64,000 nucleotides of DNA from Desulfovibrio sp. G11 (GCF_900243745.1 NZ_LT984798.1:558001-622000); one strand, 5' to 3'. Shown: positions 18,525-28,176, counted from the stretch's first letter. The notes: generated by a model not told the origin, from the letters alone. A program made the numbers and translations.

Positions 18525-19115
18525 ATGCTTATTGACCTGAGCCTTCCGTTGACACGAAAAACTTTTGACGCCCTTTCCGCCACCACTGCCACCCTGCCGC
18601 ACCCTGCCCTGGAGCTTTTCGGCCATGTGGGAACCCACCTTGACCTTATGGGCAAAGCCTGGCCCCAGGAATATTTTACACGGCAGGGACGGGTATTTGA
18701 CGTGCGCCACGTGAGGGGCCGCGACATAACGGCAAGTGACCTGCCCATGCAGGACATTGAGGCAGAAGATTTTGTGTTTCTGCGCACAGGCTTGCTGGAA
18801 GAGCATGCATATGCCGACAAGGCTTACGTTCACACTCCGGTGGAGCTTGCCTGGGAGCTGCTGGAAAACCTGACGCAACAGGGTGTGGCCATGATCGGAG
18901 TAGACTGCGCCGGAGTGCGCCTGCCCGGAGAACACAGGAAAGCCGACCTCTTCTGTGCGGAAGCCGGTACATTTGTGGTGGAAAACGTCTACAATCTTGG
19001 AGCACTGTGCACTGCCGCAGGGGCAAAAACGTTTGTGGTCAGAACCTTTCCCCTGCGCCTTGAGGGCAGCACCGGCCTGCCCTGCCGCATTGTGGCCGAG
19101 CTTGCGGTTGACTGA
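18525..19115 (+). CDS. Cyclase-family (kynurenine formamidase-like) hydrolase
   Basis: A 196-residue metal-dependent hydrolase. The family motif HxGTHxD appears as GHVGTHLD at residues ~33-40, and the DLSLPLT start is typical. Further matching segments are VHTPVELAWELL and GVDCAGV. Members include N-formylkynurenine formamidase and isatin hydrolase; the substrate here is not evident and no kyn genes are nearby. AAAGGAGAAACA precedes the ATG. It is probably repressed by the divergent MarR protein, which fits a detoxification or inducible catabolic role. Confidence 0.82.
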   Translation: MLIDLSLPLTRKTFDALSATTATLPHPALELFGHVGTHLDLMGKAWPQEYFTRQGRVFDVRHVRGRDITASDLPMQDIEAEDFVFLRTGLLEEHAYADKAYVHTPVELAWELLENLTQQGVAMIGVDCAGVRLPGEHRKADLFCAEAGTFVVENVYNLGALCTAAGAKTFVVRTFPLRLEGSTGLPCRIVAELAVD

Positions 19116-19189
19116 AGCCGGACGGTCACGCCGTGGTATGGCGGCAGCCCCCGTACCGTACCCGCAGGCAGGCGTGCCGCCACAAACGG

Positions 19190-19233
19190 CCGCGCCGCTT
19201 TCTCCGGCACATATCATCGGGAAAGCGGCGCGG
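19190..19233. terminator. Convergent terminator hairpin
   Basis: A 13-bp perfect stem (CCGCGCCGCTTTC with its complement at 19221-19233) lies between the convergent cyclase and TrmH genes, followed by TAAAAACTC. Confidence 0.7.
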
Positions 19234-19257
19234 TAAAAACTCCGTGACTGCAACGGG

Positions 19258-19848
19258 CTATTTCTCCAGCCATTCCTGCAGTTTTTCCTCCAGAGCCGCA
19301 GCAGCCATGCGCGGCGTGGCGTACATGCCTGCGGCCTCCCGCTGACGGGCAGCCTCGGACAAAATAATGGCCGCCGCCACAGATACGTTAAAACTCTGGA
19401 TCATCCCGTACATGGGGATATAAAGCTCGCCATCGGCCATCTGCAACAGTTCCGGTTCTACACCGCTGTGCTCGTTGCCCATAATGACGGCTGTGGGACG
19501 GGTAAAATCCCAGTCGCGCAGCGGACGGGCCGTGGGCGAGCAGGATGTGGCCAGCACCTGCATGTTTTGCCCGCGCAGGCTTTCCATAAGCGCTGCGCTG
19601 TCTTTGTGGCGCGCGCTCTCCACCCATTTTCTGGCGGAGGCCGATGTCTTGCGCCCAAGCGCGGGAAAAGGCGTATTGGTATAATACAGGTTGACGCGGC
19701 TGACGCCAAAGGCATCGCACGAACGATAAATAGCTGAAACATTATGCGGATCGTGAATATTTGCCAGCACCAGGGTGAGGTCCGGCTGGCGGTGGGCCAG
19801 CACTTCAAGCAGACGGGCCTTGCGCCGTTCCGTGGGTTCCTTGGTCAT
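19258..19848 (-). CDS. TrmH/SpoU-family RNA 2'-O-methyltransferase
   Basis: A SAM-dependent enzyme with the SPOUT knot, probably the tRNA Gm18 methyltransferase. Family motifs are present in order: LANIHDPHNVSAIYRSCDAFG (motif 1), VIMGNEHSGVE (motif 2) and YGMIQSFNVSVAAAIIL (motif 3). The 196 aa product starts at ATG 19848 after AAGGA; the longer open frame upstream is leader. TrmH is likely, but rRNA targets cannot be excluded. Confidence 0.87.
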   Translation of the reverse strand: MTKEPTERRKARLLEVLAHRQPDLTLVLANIHDPHNVSAIYRSCDAFGVSRVNLYYTNTPFPALGRKTSASARKWVESARHKDSAALMESLRGQNMQVLATSCSPTARPLRDWDFTRPTAVIMGNEHSGVEPELLQMADGELYIPMYGMIQSFNVSVAAAIILSEAARQREAAGMYATPRMAAAALEEKLQEWLEK

Positions 19849-19921
19849 GAGGTCTTCCTTTGCTGTTCTGTTCAGGTCCTGATACTTCTCAAAAAAAACC
19901 CGCGCAGGCAAGCCACATCGC

Positions 19922-19952
19922 AAAAAGCCCCCGGCAACAGGTTCCGGGGGCT
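19922..19952 (-). terminator. Rho-independent terminator of the lipoprotein gene
   Basis: 9-bp stem AGCCCCCGG/CCGGGGGCT; on the minus strand it is followed by a run of T. Confidence 0.85.
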
Positions 19953-19976
19953 TGAGCAGGGGCAGGCGCACACCCC

Positions 19977-20762
19977 TCAGAATGCCTTGGACTTCAGCAT
20001 GTCCGTCCACGAAGATTCCCTGCCTGCCTGACGGCTCGGGTCCACCCATCCCAGTACCTGACGCCCCATGTCCCAGGCAAGGGCGCGGGCTATAAGGCCT
20101 GCGGGATCCTCAGGGTTAACCTCCGTGATGGAGAACAGATAAAAATCGTGAACCTGCCGGGCATCCATAAGCCCTCCCTGAGCCATGGACCACAGCAGCG
20201 TACCGCTTTTGGCGTCATACACCTCAATGGCCAGCGAAAGCGAACTGGTGCCACCGGAACCACCGTCCATATAATGGTTGATGTACCCGCCCACCAGCAT
20301 GTCGGCCCCGCGTGCACGCGCAAGAGCAAGGGCGCGCTGCGGGTCAAAAGGCCCGGCCTTGGCGTCATACTCAAGCGCCGAAAAAGCGTTGAGCGACAGC
20401 CACACCTGCCAGATCTGGCGTGAAAACATAGTGCTGAAGGTCACGGGGTCCTTGATCTGCTGCACGGCCCGCAAAGGCACAAAAAGCGCGGTCGGGCGAT
20501 AGCCCAGAGGCTCCATGGGGCGCACGTAGATGGCCGGAGGCTGCCGCCGCACAAAATTGTTGACCTGCACCTGTATGGGCGTGCTCAGGTCGCCGGTAAA
20601 ATCATAGGTACGGCGGCTGTCGTCAGGAGCACGCGAGCAGCCCCAAAGCAAAAAAAGCAGCAGGCCCAGCGCCACGGTCATGACCATGCGTGCCAGCGGC
20701 CATGCACATGCTGCAAGGCCCTGTTCACGCCACGTTCCGGAAAATTTCAGGCAGGTATGCAT
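19977..20762 (-). CDS. Hypothetical lipoprotein
   Basis: A 261-residue protein with a hydrophobic signal ending in a lipobox (LLFLLWGC), so probably an outer-membrane lipoprotein. The body contains RPTALFVPLRAVQQIKDP and RGADMLVGGYINHYMDGG...LSLAIEVYDAKSGTLLWSMAQ. This looks like the nucleotide-binding-like fold of assembly lipoproteins such as PelC, LpoB or FlgO, but the match is from memory and weak. ATG 20762 follows AGGAGAAAAT. It stands alone. Confidence 0.65.
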   Translation of the reverse strand: MHTCLKFSGTWREQGLAACAWPLARMVMTVALGLLLFLLWGCSRAPDDSRRTYDFTGDLSTPIQVQVNNFVRRQPPAIYVRPMEPLGYRPTALFVPLRAVQQIKDPVTFSTMFSRQIWQVWLSLNAFSALEYDAKAGPFDPQRALALARARGADMLVGGYINHYMDGGSGGTSSLSLAIEVYDAKSGTLLWSMAQGGLMDARQVHDFYLFSITEVNPEDPAGLIARALAWDMGRQVLGWVDPSRQAGRESSWTDMLKSKAF

Positions 20763-21073
20763 ATTTTCTCCTGGCCGGGGCCGCCGCACGCTGCTGCTGG
20801 CATTCACCTTGCCAACTGCTGACCGGCGGCTACTGTAGCTGATGAAATGCCGTTCCCGTTAAAAGCCCCCGCATGCCCCAACGCTGTGGGGCGGCACAGT
20901 GTGTGCCATTTTCCTGTCAGATGCCAGAAACGTGCCAAACAGGGACTTTCAGCACGACAGGATACGGCAACCCGGCAGGCGCCGACCGGCGCTGAAAAGT
21001 ATCGCCGCCCGGCCGTCCACAAAGAAACAGCCGGGCGGCGATGCCTATTGGGGGCAAACGCCATGCTTCAGGC
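20763..21073. other. 311-bp intergenic stretch
   Basis: Holds only the terminator hairpin of the next minus-strand gene (21001-21042); no gene seen. Confidence 0.5.
21001..21042 (-). terminator. Terminator of the zinc-ribbon/Yip1 gene
   Basis: 13-bp perfect stem (ATCGCCGCCCGGC with its complement at 21030-21042); the minus strand continues ACTTTTC. Confidence 0.7.
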
Positions 21074-22360
21074 CTACATCCGTGCCGCCTGAAAAATCTG
21101 CAAAATCAGGGGGGCGAGCAGTAGCACCACCGGAGCAAGCCCCATAAGGGTCTGCGGCCAGGTAAGCTTGAGGGCCGCGCGGCAGCCTATCAGCACGCAG
21201 GCCACCATCCAGACAAAACCCACAAGAGACCCCAGCAGGGGAACCACACACAGCAGGGTGGGCGCTGCGGAATAGGCCATCACCTGAAACACCTGGCTGA
21301 AGTCGGTGCGGTTGCCGCGCACAAAGCCATAGGTAAAATTTATGAGTGCGCTGAGCACATACAGCTGAATGACGGACATGCCCGTTTTTATAAGCATGAC
21401 CATCGGCAGGCTCATCTGCGGCGAAAGCATGACCAGCATCTTTTCAAGCTGCGGGTCCGAGGCGGCACTGGGGGCCATGAGCGACATGAACACACCCGAC
21501 CAGACACGTTCCACAACAACCTGTACCACACTCACCAGCAGATAGAAAATCAGGGCGCGCATCTGCGGCGAACCGGGCTGCACCTGACTGAAAAAGCGTT
21601 GCGCTCCGAACATGACCCGCATGCAGGTCTGGTAAAATGCCGCTATCCACCCATCCGGTTCGGGGGCTGTTTCCCAGGGGATGCCGCTTTCCGCATGGTC
21701 ATATTCGTCATCATAGCCGTGTCCGCCATAGGGATCCCCCCCGTCTTCGGCGTTACGGCCATACTCGTTACGAGCATTACGCTCATTACGGGCACCGTGG
21801 GCGTCATGTATGTCACGGTCGTCATGTACGCTGCCGTTCTCGCCTCCCGCGCCGCCCCTGGTTCCATAGCGCCCGTATTCACGTTCATAGGCGCGGCTGG
21901 CTGCGGCACGGGGGTCTTCCTCAGCATGTTCTTCCCCTCTGGCGCTGCGCGGGTCAAAAGGCCGCGTTTCGCCCGCAGAAGTTTCTTCCTTGCTGCTGTA
22001 CTCCTCGTGCGCTTCCTGTCCTGCCCGACCCGACCGGCCGGAAGTCCCGGGAGAGGAACCCGGCACAATGGCGCCGGGGGGCAGCGGATCATCTTCTTCA
22101 GGGCCGCGCGCAGGAGAAGGTCCGTCCACATCTGGCGCGGCATCCTGAGCCGAAGCAGCAGGTGTACCGGCATTGCTCCCGTGTGCGGTTTCCTGCTGCT
22201 CCGCCTGTGGCGCGTCCGGCAGAACTTCGTGTTCCCCCGTGGACGGCCCGAAACGGAAGCGGCAGGCGCAATGGGGGCAGGTGGCGATGACCGCGCGCGC
22301 AGGCAGACGGTCGGCGGGCACTTGGCGGCTGAAGCCGCAACGCGGGCAGGTAATGTTCAC
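21074..22360 (-). CDS. Zinc-ribbon (MJ0042-type) protein with Yip1-like membrane domain
   Basis: A 428-residue two-part protein. The N-terminus is a zinc ribbon, ITCPRCGFSRQVPADRLP...ATCPHCACRFRF, of the MJ0042 type. Residues ~45-210 are low complexity (acidic, then rich in G/Y/R/N/D/H). The C-terminal ~200 residues contain about five hydrophobic helices of a Yip1-like domain. The GTG start at 22360 is preceded by GAGGAGAG. Role unknown; such proteins are common in deltaproteobacteria. Confidence 0.75.
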   Translation of the reverse strand: MNITCPRCGFSRQVPADRLPARAVIATCPHCACRFRFGPSTGEHEVLPDAPQAEQQETAHGSNAGTPAASAQDAAPDVDGPSPARGPEEDDPLPPGAIVPGSSPGTSGRSGRAGQEAHEEYSSKEETSAGETRPFDPRSARGEEHAEEDPRAAASRAYEREYGRYGTRGGAGGENGSVHDDRDIHDAHGARNERNARNEYGRNAEDGGDPYGGHGYDDEYDHAESGIPWETAPEPDGWIAAFYQTCMRVMFGAQRFFSQVQPGSPQMRALIFYLLVSVVQVVVERVWSGVFMSLMAPSAASDPQLEKMLVMLSPQMSLPMVMLIKTGMSVIQLYVLSALINFTYGFVRGNRTDFSQVFQVMAYSAAPTLLCVVPLLGSLVGFVWMVACVLIGCRAALKLTWPQTLMGLAPVVLLLAPLILQIFQAARM

Positions 22361-22529
22361 TAGACTCTCCTCGGTAAACTCAAAAGATGGGCACGAATCC
22401 TTTTTATACTATCTGCAGGCCCCGGCGCTGGCAAGGGGCCGCCGCTGCCCTTGCCGCGCTGACAAAAAACGTGTGCCTGGAAAGAGCTCTTATTGTTGAC
22501 AGCGTTGCTGAGTGGCTATAGGCTGGCTG

Positions 22530-22655
22530 CTACAAGGGGAGTAACTGGGTTCTTGAAACCCGGGCGGTATCAACAGCATGGCTTTCGGGCCTGGTGCCGC
22601 CGTCGGTAAGCCGATTAGTGAGACCTTGGCGTCAACGCCAAGGTCTTTTTTTATT
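22530..22655 (+). ncRNA. yybP-ykoY-type Mn2+ riboswitch
   Basis: The element starts with GGGGAGTAAC (22537-22546). It continues through the GGTATCAACA region and CCGTCGGTAAGCCGATTAGTGAGACC, where the two stretches either side of GGTAAG pair as in known members. It ends in a terminator stem GACCTTGGCG TCAA CGCCAAGGTC with seven T (22622-22652). The class binds Mn2+ and turns on manganese export or homeostasis genes. It lies 15 bp before an exchanger gene, so manganese-induced expression is the natural reading. I recognised it by consensus, not by a covariance search. Confidence 0.85.
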
Positions 22656-22669
22656 TTTAAGGAGACATC

Positions 22670-23890
22670 ATGAACATACGCGCCCTACGGCCCTACATTT
22701 TGGCAGTGCTCATGACCATTCCCGGTCTTGCCCTGCATCTGGCTCCGCCGGACATTTCTCCGTTTATCGTGACGCTGCTTTCAGGCATGGCCATTCTCGG
22801 CGCATCCTTTCTGCTCACCTGGGCCTGTGAAGTGGCGCAGATGGACATGCCGCAGGCCGTGGCAGTGGCTGTGGTGGCCTTTATCGCCGTGCTGCCCGAA
22901 TATGCGGTGGACATGTACTTTACCTGGATGGCCGGCCAGCATCCCGAAAGCCCCTATTCGCACTATGCCATCGCCAATATGACCGGCGCCAACAGGCTGC
23001 TTATCGGCGTGGGCTGGTCGGCCATCGTGCTGATCTTTGCCGGGCGCTTTCACTCGGCGGTAACCCTCAACGACGACAAACGCACCGACGTGCTTTTTCT
23101 GGCCATGGCCACGATTTATGCCCTGTTCATCCCCATCAAGGGTTCACTGACCTGGGTGGACGGTCTGGTTCTTCTGGGCATTTACGTGTGGTATATACTT
23201 ATCATCATGCGCCGCCCCGTGGAGGAAGAAGAACTGGAAGGCCCGGCCGAAGTTCTTGCCAGGCTGGCAAAAAAAATACGGCTGCGCACTGTGGGGGCTA
23301 TTTTTATTTTTTCGGCCCTGGTTATTCTGGGCAATGCCGAATCTTTCAGCGAAGGGCTTGTTGCCAGCGGAAAACAGTTGAATATCAACGAATTTCTTCT
23401 GGTACAATGGATCGCCCCCCTGGCTTCGGAAGCGCCGGAATTTATCGTGGCCGTCATGTTCGCCTCGCGAGGCAACGCCGGACTGGCTCTGGGCTGCCTG
23501 CTTTCGTCAAAACTTAATCAATGGACTCTGCTGGTTGGCATGATACCCGGTGTATACGCGGTTTCTTCCGGTGGCCTCAGCCCTGCCATAAACCTTGACA
23601 CACACCAGTTTCAGGAAATATTACTCACAGCCGGGCAGTCTCTCTTCGCCGTGGCCCTGCTGCTGGACCTGCGCCTGCATGTGCGTGAGGCCGTGTGGCT
23701 GCTGCTGCTCTTCAGCCTCCAGCTGCTTTCGCCGCTATACGAGGTGCATCTGGAGAGCCTTCTGGGCCTGCCCCACGACCCGTTGCGTCTGCACCTGTTT
23801 TACGCCAAGGTATACCTTGTGCTGGCGGTGATTCTGCTTGTCAAGAACTGGCGGCAGACCTGGGAACTTCGCAAGGGCTTCAAAGTTTAA
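22670..23890 (+). CDS. Na+/Ca2+-exchanger family membrane protein, probable Mn2+ exporter
   Basis: A 406-residue inner-membrane protein with about 11 hydrophobic segments in two homologous halves. The paired alpha-repeats, which form the ion site, are AVLPEYAVDMYFTW...ANMTGANRLLIG in the first half and ASEAPEFIVAVMFASRGNAGLALGCLLSSKLNQWTLL in the second. AAGGAGACATC precedes the ATG. The family usually moves Ca2+, but the upstream Mn2+ riboswitch argues that this member exports manganese, or responds to it. Monocistronic. Confidence 0.85.
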   Translation: MNIRALRPYILAVLMTIPGLALHLAPPDISPFIVTLLSGMAILGASFLLTWACEVAQMDMPQAVAVAVVAFIAVLPEYAVDMYFTWMAGQHPESPYSHYAIANMTGANRLLIGVGWSAIVLIFAGRFHSAVTLNDDKRTDVLFLAMATIYALFIPIKGSLTWVDGLVLLGIYVWYILIIMRRPVEEEELEGPAEVLARLAKKIRLRTVGAIFIFSALVILGNAESFSEGLVASGKQLNINEFLLVQWIAPLASEAPEFIVAVMFASRGNAGLALGCLLSSKLNQWTLLVGMIPGVYAVSSGGLSPAINLDTHQFQEILLTAGQSLFAVALLLDLRLHVREAVWLLLLFSLQLLSPLYEVHLESLLGLPHDPLRLHLFYAKVYLVLAVILLVKNWRQTWELRKGFKV

Positions 23891-24039
23891 TCAAAGCATG
23901 TATACTGTTGCGGGCGGGGCAAGGCCGCCGCCCGCACTTTTGCATCAACGGCCTGCATGGCCGGAGAGCACGTATGGAACGGTACCTCGGGCAAGCAGTT
24001 TCGCCTTCACATTTTACTGGTTATCAAGGTATTATATCC

Positions 24040-24981
24040 ATGCCGCGCCTTTTGTCTCTTCTGCTCTTGGTCTTGCTGCTTGGAGAAAGAGCGGCCGAAG
24101 CGGCCCGTATGCCGGACCAGCAGACGCCATCCCCCGCCCTTTCACAAGAATTCACAGCCATCGCTGATGTGACGGAAATCGCCCCTGACGGCGATGTCGC
24201 ACATCCCATACAGCCTGCCGGGCATACCGCGCCCGAAAATCACGCCCATGCCCCCGGAACCGACGCCGCCGGACAGGACAGTGCCGACACTGCGGAGCAG
24301 TCCGCCCGCGACAGCGCCGCTGCCATTATTTCCGGCGTGCGCAGACCCGGCATTATCGAGCATCAGCTTGTCCATAACGAACCGGGCAGCCCCGTGATCA
24401 ATATCAGCTATCCTTCCGTGGGCAGTAAACAGATCGACGGCGACATCCGCCAGTGGGTCACGGGCATTGCCACGGCTTTCGATCAAAGCAGTAGCGCGGC
24501 GGGCCTTTCTACAGGCCCTGGCCTTGATGGAGAACACCCGCCTTACGAACTGTGGGCATCTTACAGCATTACCGCCCCCTCGCCCGCAGGACTGAGCATT
24601 ACCTTTGAAGTCTGGACCTATACCGGCGGTGCGCACGGCAACCTTGACGTCATGACCCTCAATTACAGCCTGCTTACGGGACAACGACTTGGCCTTGTGG
24701 ACCTTTTCGAAGATCCTGATGTAGCGTTGAGCCTCATGTCCGAATGGTCGTACAACGAGCTTTCCCGGCGTCTTGGCGGCATGCGGCAGGAACAGATGCT
24801 GCGCACGGGGCTTAACCCCGTACCGGAAAATTTCGCCAGCCTTACCCTGACCCCACAGGGAGTGCGCATCAATTTTCAGCCATACCAGGTAGCGCCCTGG
24901 GCGGCCGGAGCGCAAAAGGTAGACATGCCTCTGGACCAACTGCTGGCCGCCAGACCGTTGCTGAGCATCTGGGGAAAATAA
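24040..24981 (+). CDS. Exported DUF3298/RsiV-type protein
   Basis: A 313-residue protein with an N-terminal signal (MPRLLSLLLLVLLLGERAAEA), an Ala/Pro/Asp-rich linker to about residue 95, then a DUF4163-like part (YPSVGSKQIDGDIRQWV). The DUF3298-like end contains the family's YTGGAHGN motif and ...GQRLGLVDLFED. The same fold is found in RsiV, where it binds lysozyme, but here there is no anti-sigma portion or sigma gene nearby. ATG 24040 is chosen for the signal peptide; its ribosome site (AAGGT) is weak. Confidence 0.75.
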   Translation: MPRLLSLLLLVLLLGERAAEAARMPDQQTPSPALSQEFTAIADVTEIAPDGDVAHPIQPAGHTAPENHAHAPGTDAAGQDSADTAEQSARDSAAAIISGVRRPGIIEHQLVHNEPGSPVINISYPSVGSKQIDGDIRQWVTGIATAFDQSSSAAGLSTGPGLDGEHPPYELWASYSITAPSPAGLSITFEVWTYTGGAHGNLDVMTLNYSLLTGQRLGLVDLFEDPDVALSLMSEWSYNELSRRLGGMRQEQMLRTGLNPVPENFASLTLTPQGVRINFQPYQVAPWAAGAQKVDMPLDQLLAARPLLSIWGK

Positions 24982-25046
24982 GCTGTGCTTGCTGGCTGTG
25001 CTGCCGGCCTGATTCCACACAGGCACAGGACATGGGCACAAATATC

Positions 25047-25081
25047 AAAAAGCCCCGACCGCAGACCGGTCGGGGCTTTTT
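25047..25081. terminator. Bidirectional terminator
   Basis: Stem AGCCCCGACCG/CGGTCGGGGCT flanked by A-run and T-run, serving the DUF3298 gene and the convergent mnmA. Confidence 0.88.
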
Positions 25082-25168
25082 AGCGTAGTTATCTTTTAGA
25101 GCGGAAGCCTTTCAAGGCAAGCAGCTCTTCATCTGCTTCACAGCCAAAGCATATCAGCATAACACTGC

Positions 25169-26419
25169 CTACGTCATAGTCTCCACAATGCCGGCCGCCA
25201 GCACATGCCCCCGGCCGTCGTACACAGCCGCGACCTGCCCGGGAGCAGAAGGAAACTGCGGTTCCGCAAAACATATATCCAGGCGACCCGAGGCGTCCAG
25301 CGTCACCACAGCGGGCGACGGTTTCTGCCTGTGCCGCAGGCGCACCAGCAGTTCACCGGTCCAGTACTGCTGCGGCAGGGACACGTTGGCCGCGCCCGTG
25401 AGGCAGCGTGTGACGCCCAGCAAGGCGCGCGGCCCCACCACAAGGGCATTGGCCGTGCCATCCTTGGCGAGCACATACAGGGGTTCGCTGTGGGCTATGC
25501 CCAGGCCCTTGCGCTGCCCTTCGGTATAGCGCCAGAGGCCTTTGTGCCGGGCGATCTCCCGCAGTCCCCCCGCGGCATCACGCAAAAAGACGGGTCCCGG
25601 ACCAGGCGGCACAAGCGCGGCCTTCTGCCAGCGGCGTTCAAGAAAAGGCCGGTAGGCATCGGCAGCAGCCAGACCCGCAGTTGCAGCCCCACTCACAACC
25701 GGAGCGAAGCAGATATCCTGGCTCTCATTGGGAACAGGCACGGCCAGACCCGCCCGGGCCACAATTTCACGGCTGCGGGCCTTGTCCTGTTCCGCAAGCG
25801 GAAAACAGGCCCGGGCCAGCCGCTCCCGCGGTACAAGGCTCAAAAAATAGCTCTGGTCCTTGGCGGCGTCATGCGCCGCAGCCAGCAGGGGCGGATGCGC
25901 CCCACTCACGCCATGCCGCCCTTCCGTGCAGCCGCAACCGTTGTCAACGGCGGAAATGCGGGCATTGTCCCGAGATGCCGCCGGGTCCAGTCCTTCCGGC
26001 AGAAGGGCCGTCACTGCGTCTTCCGGCGCGGCGGCCAGCCGCGCATAGTGCCCGGTAGCCAGCCTCTGCGCGCCCAGCCCCATGGCGGCATCAAACAAGG
26101 CACCGAATTTTATGGCGCGGTTACATAGTGCGCAGGGATTGGGCGTGCGGCCCGCAGCGTAGGCAGCGGCAAAGGGAGCCAGCACTTCTCGCTCGAAAAC
26201 AGGCCGCAGGTCTGCCACATGCAGGGGTACGCCAAGAGCCGCACAGGCCGCAGCAAGGCCAGGCGGTGGTTCAGGAGCGGCATCAGGCAAAAAAAGACCG
26301 TGCAGCGCCAATACGCTGTATCCTGCCTGTTGCAGCATGACAAGGGCGCAAAGACTGTCCACGCCGCCGCTTACGGCCACGGCCACGGTATTGGATAACG
26401 TGCTGTTACCGGTAGACAT
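25169..26419 (-). CDS. mnmA: tRNA 2-thiouridylase MnmA
   Basis: Puts sulfur on U34 of Lys/Glu/Gln tRNAs. Motifs in order: PP-loop AVSGGVDS at residues ~14-21, catalytic Cys in NPCALCN, DQSYFLSLV and ESQDICF with the second catalytic Cys. The 416 aa product is longer than usual because of an insert of roughly 40 residues after GHYARL (..GLDPAASRDNARISAV..). ATG 26419 fits the family N-terminus, but its ribosome site is weak. It lies 175 bp after the amino-acid ABC operon and may be read through from it. Confidence 0.88.
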   Translation of the reverse strand: MSTGNSTLSNTVAVAVSGGVDSLCALVMLQQAGYSVLALHGLFLPDAAPEPPPGLAAACAALGVPLHVADLRPVFEREVLAPFAAAYAAGRTPNPCALCNRAIKFGALFDAAMGLGAQRLATGHYARLAAAPEDAVTALLPEGLDPAASRDNARISAVDNGCGCTEGRHGVSGAHPPLLAAAHDAAKDQSYFLSLVPRERLARACFPLAEQDKARSREIVARAGLAVPVPNESQDICFAPVVSGAATAGLAAADAYRPFLERRWQKAALVPPGPGPVFLRDAAGGLREIARHKGLWRYTEGQRKGLGIAHSEPLYVLAKDGTANALVVGPRALLGVTRCLTGAANVSLPQQYWTGELLVRLRHRQKPSPAVVTLDASGRLDICFAEPQFPSAPGQVAAVYDGRGHVLAAGIVETMT

Positions 26420-26594
26420 CGCATGGTCTCTGCCGCCGCAATCCACTGGTTTTCCCTCCACTGCTAGGCTGGACACCGAACGGGCGGGCGGCGTTTCTGG
26501 CGTCTCAAGCGCCGGTATTTTGATGGAAAAAGTATGGCAGGAAGGGCAGCCCTGCTTTACAAAACTACCCCTCCTGCCCAAAAGACCGCCTGTT

Positions 26595-27362
26595 CTATAA
26601 GATCTGGTTCAGGAACTGGCGCAGGCGGGGATGGCGGGGGGTAGTAAACAGGGTTTCCGGTCTGCCCTGCTCAACGATCTGCCCTTGGTCCATAAAGATA
26701 AGACGGTCCGCCACGGTACGGGCAAAGCCCATTTCGTGGGTGACGCAGACCATGGTCATACCCTCTTCAGCCAGCTTGACCATAACGTCCAGCACTTCAC
26801 CCACCATTTCCGGATCAAGGGCGGAAGTGGGTTCGTCGAACAGCATGATATCGGGCTGCATGGCGAGCGCGCGAGCAATGGCCACACGCTGTTGCTGCCC
26901 GCCGGAAAGCATGGCCGGGTACACATTGGCCTTGTCGCTGATGCCCACTTTTTTCAGCAGTCCCAGCGCGCGGGACTCAGCCTCTTCGCGCGAAAGCTTG
27001 CGCAACTTGATGGGTGCAAGCGTCAGGTTTTCCAGCACGGTCTTGTGCGGAAAAAGGTTGAATTGCTGAAACACCATGCCCAGATTCTGCCGCACCAGGT
27101 TAATATCGTTGTCCGGGCTCATTATATTCTGCCCCTTGACCACAATACTGCCCTGGTCGATTTCTTCCAGGCGGTTTATGGAGCGCAGCAGGGTCGATTT
27201 TCCCGAGCCGGAAGGGCCGATGATAACCACCCGCTCGCCGGTAGCCACGTCCAGGCTCACATCCTGCAGGGCGGGCAGCGAGCCGAAGTACTTCCATACA
27301 TTACTGATGGTAATGATGGGCGCAGGGGCGGCCTGCGTGGCCGTGGTGCTACTTTCCGTCAT
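26595..27362 (-). CDS. Polar amino acid ABC transporter, ATP-binding protein
   Basis: A 255-residue ATPase of the GlnQ/HisP type that powers import. Walker [11 protein letters not shown]-loop [10 protein letters not shown], signature [15 protein letters not shown], Walker [14 protein letters not shown] and the H-loop VTHEMGFA are all present. Its ATG overlaps the end of the permease gene by 14 bases, so the two are translationally coupled. Confidence 0.93.
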   Translation of the reverse strand: MTESSTTATQAAPAPIITISNVWKYFGSLPALQDVSLDVATGERVVIIGPSGSGKSTLLRSINRLEEIDQGSIVVKGQNIMSPDNDINLVRQNLGMVFQQFNLFPHKTVLENLTLAPIKLRKLSREEAESRALGLLKKVGISDKANVYPAMLSGGQQQRVAIARALAMQPDIMLFDEPTSALDPEMVGEVLDVMVKLAEEGMTMVCVTHEMGFARTVADRLIFMDQGQIVEQGRPETLFTTPRHPRLRQFLNQIL

Positions 27363-28149
27363 AATAGTTCAGCCTGGCTTCCATGATGCTCACGGTTTTT
27401 GAAAGGATGAGCGTGATGACAAGATACAGAAGAGCCACCACCGTATACGTTTCAAAATAGAGATAGGTGGTTCCCACAAAGCTTCTGGCACGCTGCATGA
27501 TATCGGGCACAGCCATAATGGACACCAGCGAGGTATCTTTGAGCATGGCTATGCATTCATTGCCCACGGGCGGCAGAATGGTGCGCATGGCCTGCGGCAG
27601 GACCACATAACGCATGGTCTGAAAGCCGTTGAAGCCCAGCGAGCGTGCAGCTTCGCTCTGCCCCTTGTTGATGGCGGTAATGCCCGCGCGAAATACTTCG
27701 CCCATATACGCGCCGTAGCAAAAACTGATGGCCACCACGGCGGAAGTAACGCCGCTGACCTGCACAAAACGTGAAAGCGCGTAGTAGATGTAAAAAATCT
27801 GCACCAGCAAAGGAATGCCGCGGATCACTTCCACATAGGTGGAAGCAATAAGGTTGATCAGGCGATTGTTTGAAATACGCCCGAGGCCGGTGAGCAGGCC
27901 AAGAGGTACGGCACAGCAGATGGAAAGAACGGTGATCTTGAAGGTGATAAGAACGCCGTCCGGCAGATAGAGCAAAATGCGCAAATAGGGTTCGGGCCAG
28001 AGCAGGCACAGGGCGAACAGAGTGGAAATGGCCCCGACAAGGGCAATGGACCAGGCATTGATGAGCCGCCATTCGCGGGGGTCAGGGATGGAGGCCCCCT
28101 CCGTGACCATAATGATGTTGCCCTTGCTTCCGTCTTTTTTATCGTGCAT
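27349..28149 (-). CDS. Polar amino acid ABC transporter, permease
   Basis: A 266-residue HisM/GlnP-type inner-membrane subunit with about five membrane helices and the EAA-loop region [23 protein letters not shown] that contacts the ATPase. Only one permease gene is present, so it probably works as a homodimer. ATG 28149 (five bases after AAGGA) is preferred over the adjoining GTG 28152. Confidence 0.9.
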   Translation of the reverse strand: MHDKKDGSKGNIIMVTEGASIPDPREWRLINAWSIALVGAISTLFALCLLWPEPYLRILLYLPDGVLITFKITVLSICCAVPLGLLTGLGRISNNRLINLIASTYVEVIRGIPLLVQIFYIYYALSRFVQVSGVTSAVVAISFCYGAYMGEVFRAGITAINKGQSEAARSLGFNGFQTMRYVVLPQAMRTILPPVGNECIAMLKDTSLVSIMAVPDIMQRARSFVGTTYLYFETYTVVALLYLVITLILSKTVSIMEARLNYYDGK

Positions 28150-28176
28150 CACAATCCTTCAGATCAATACGGCTGC

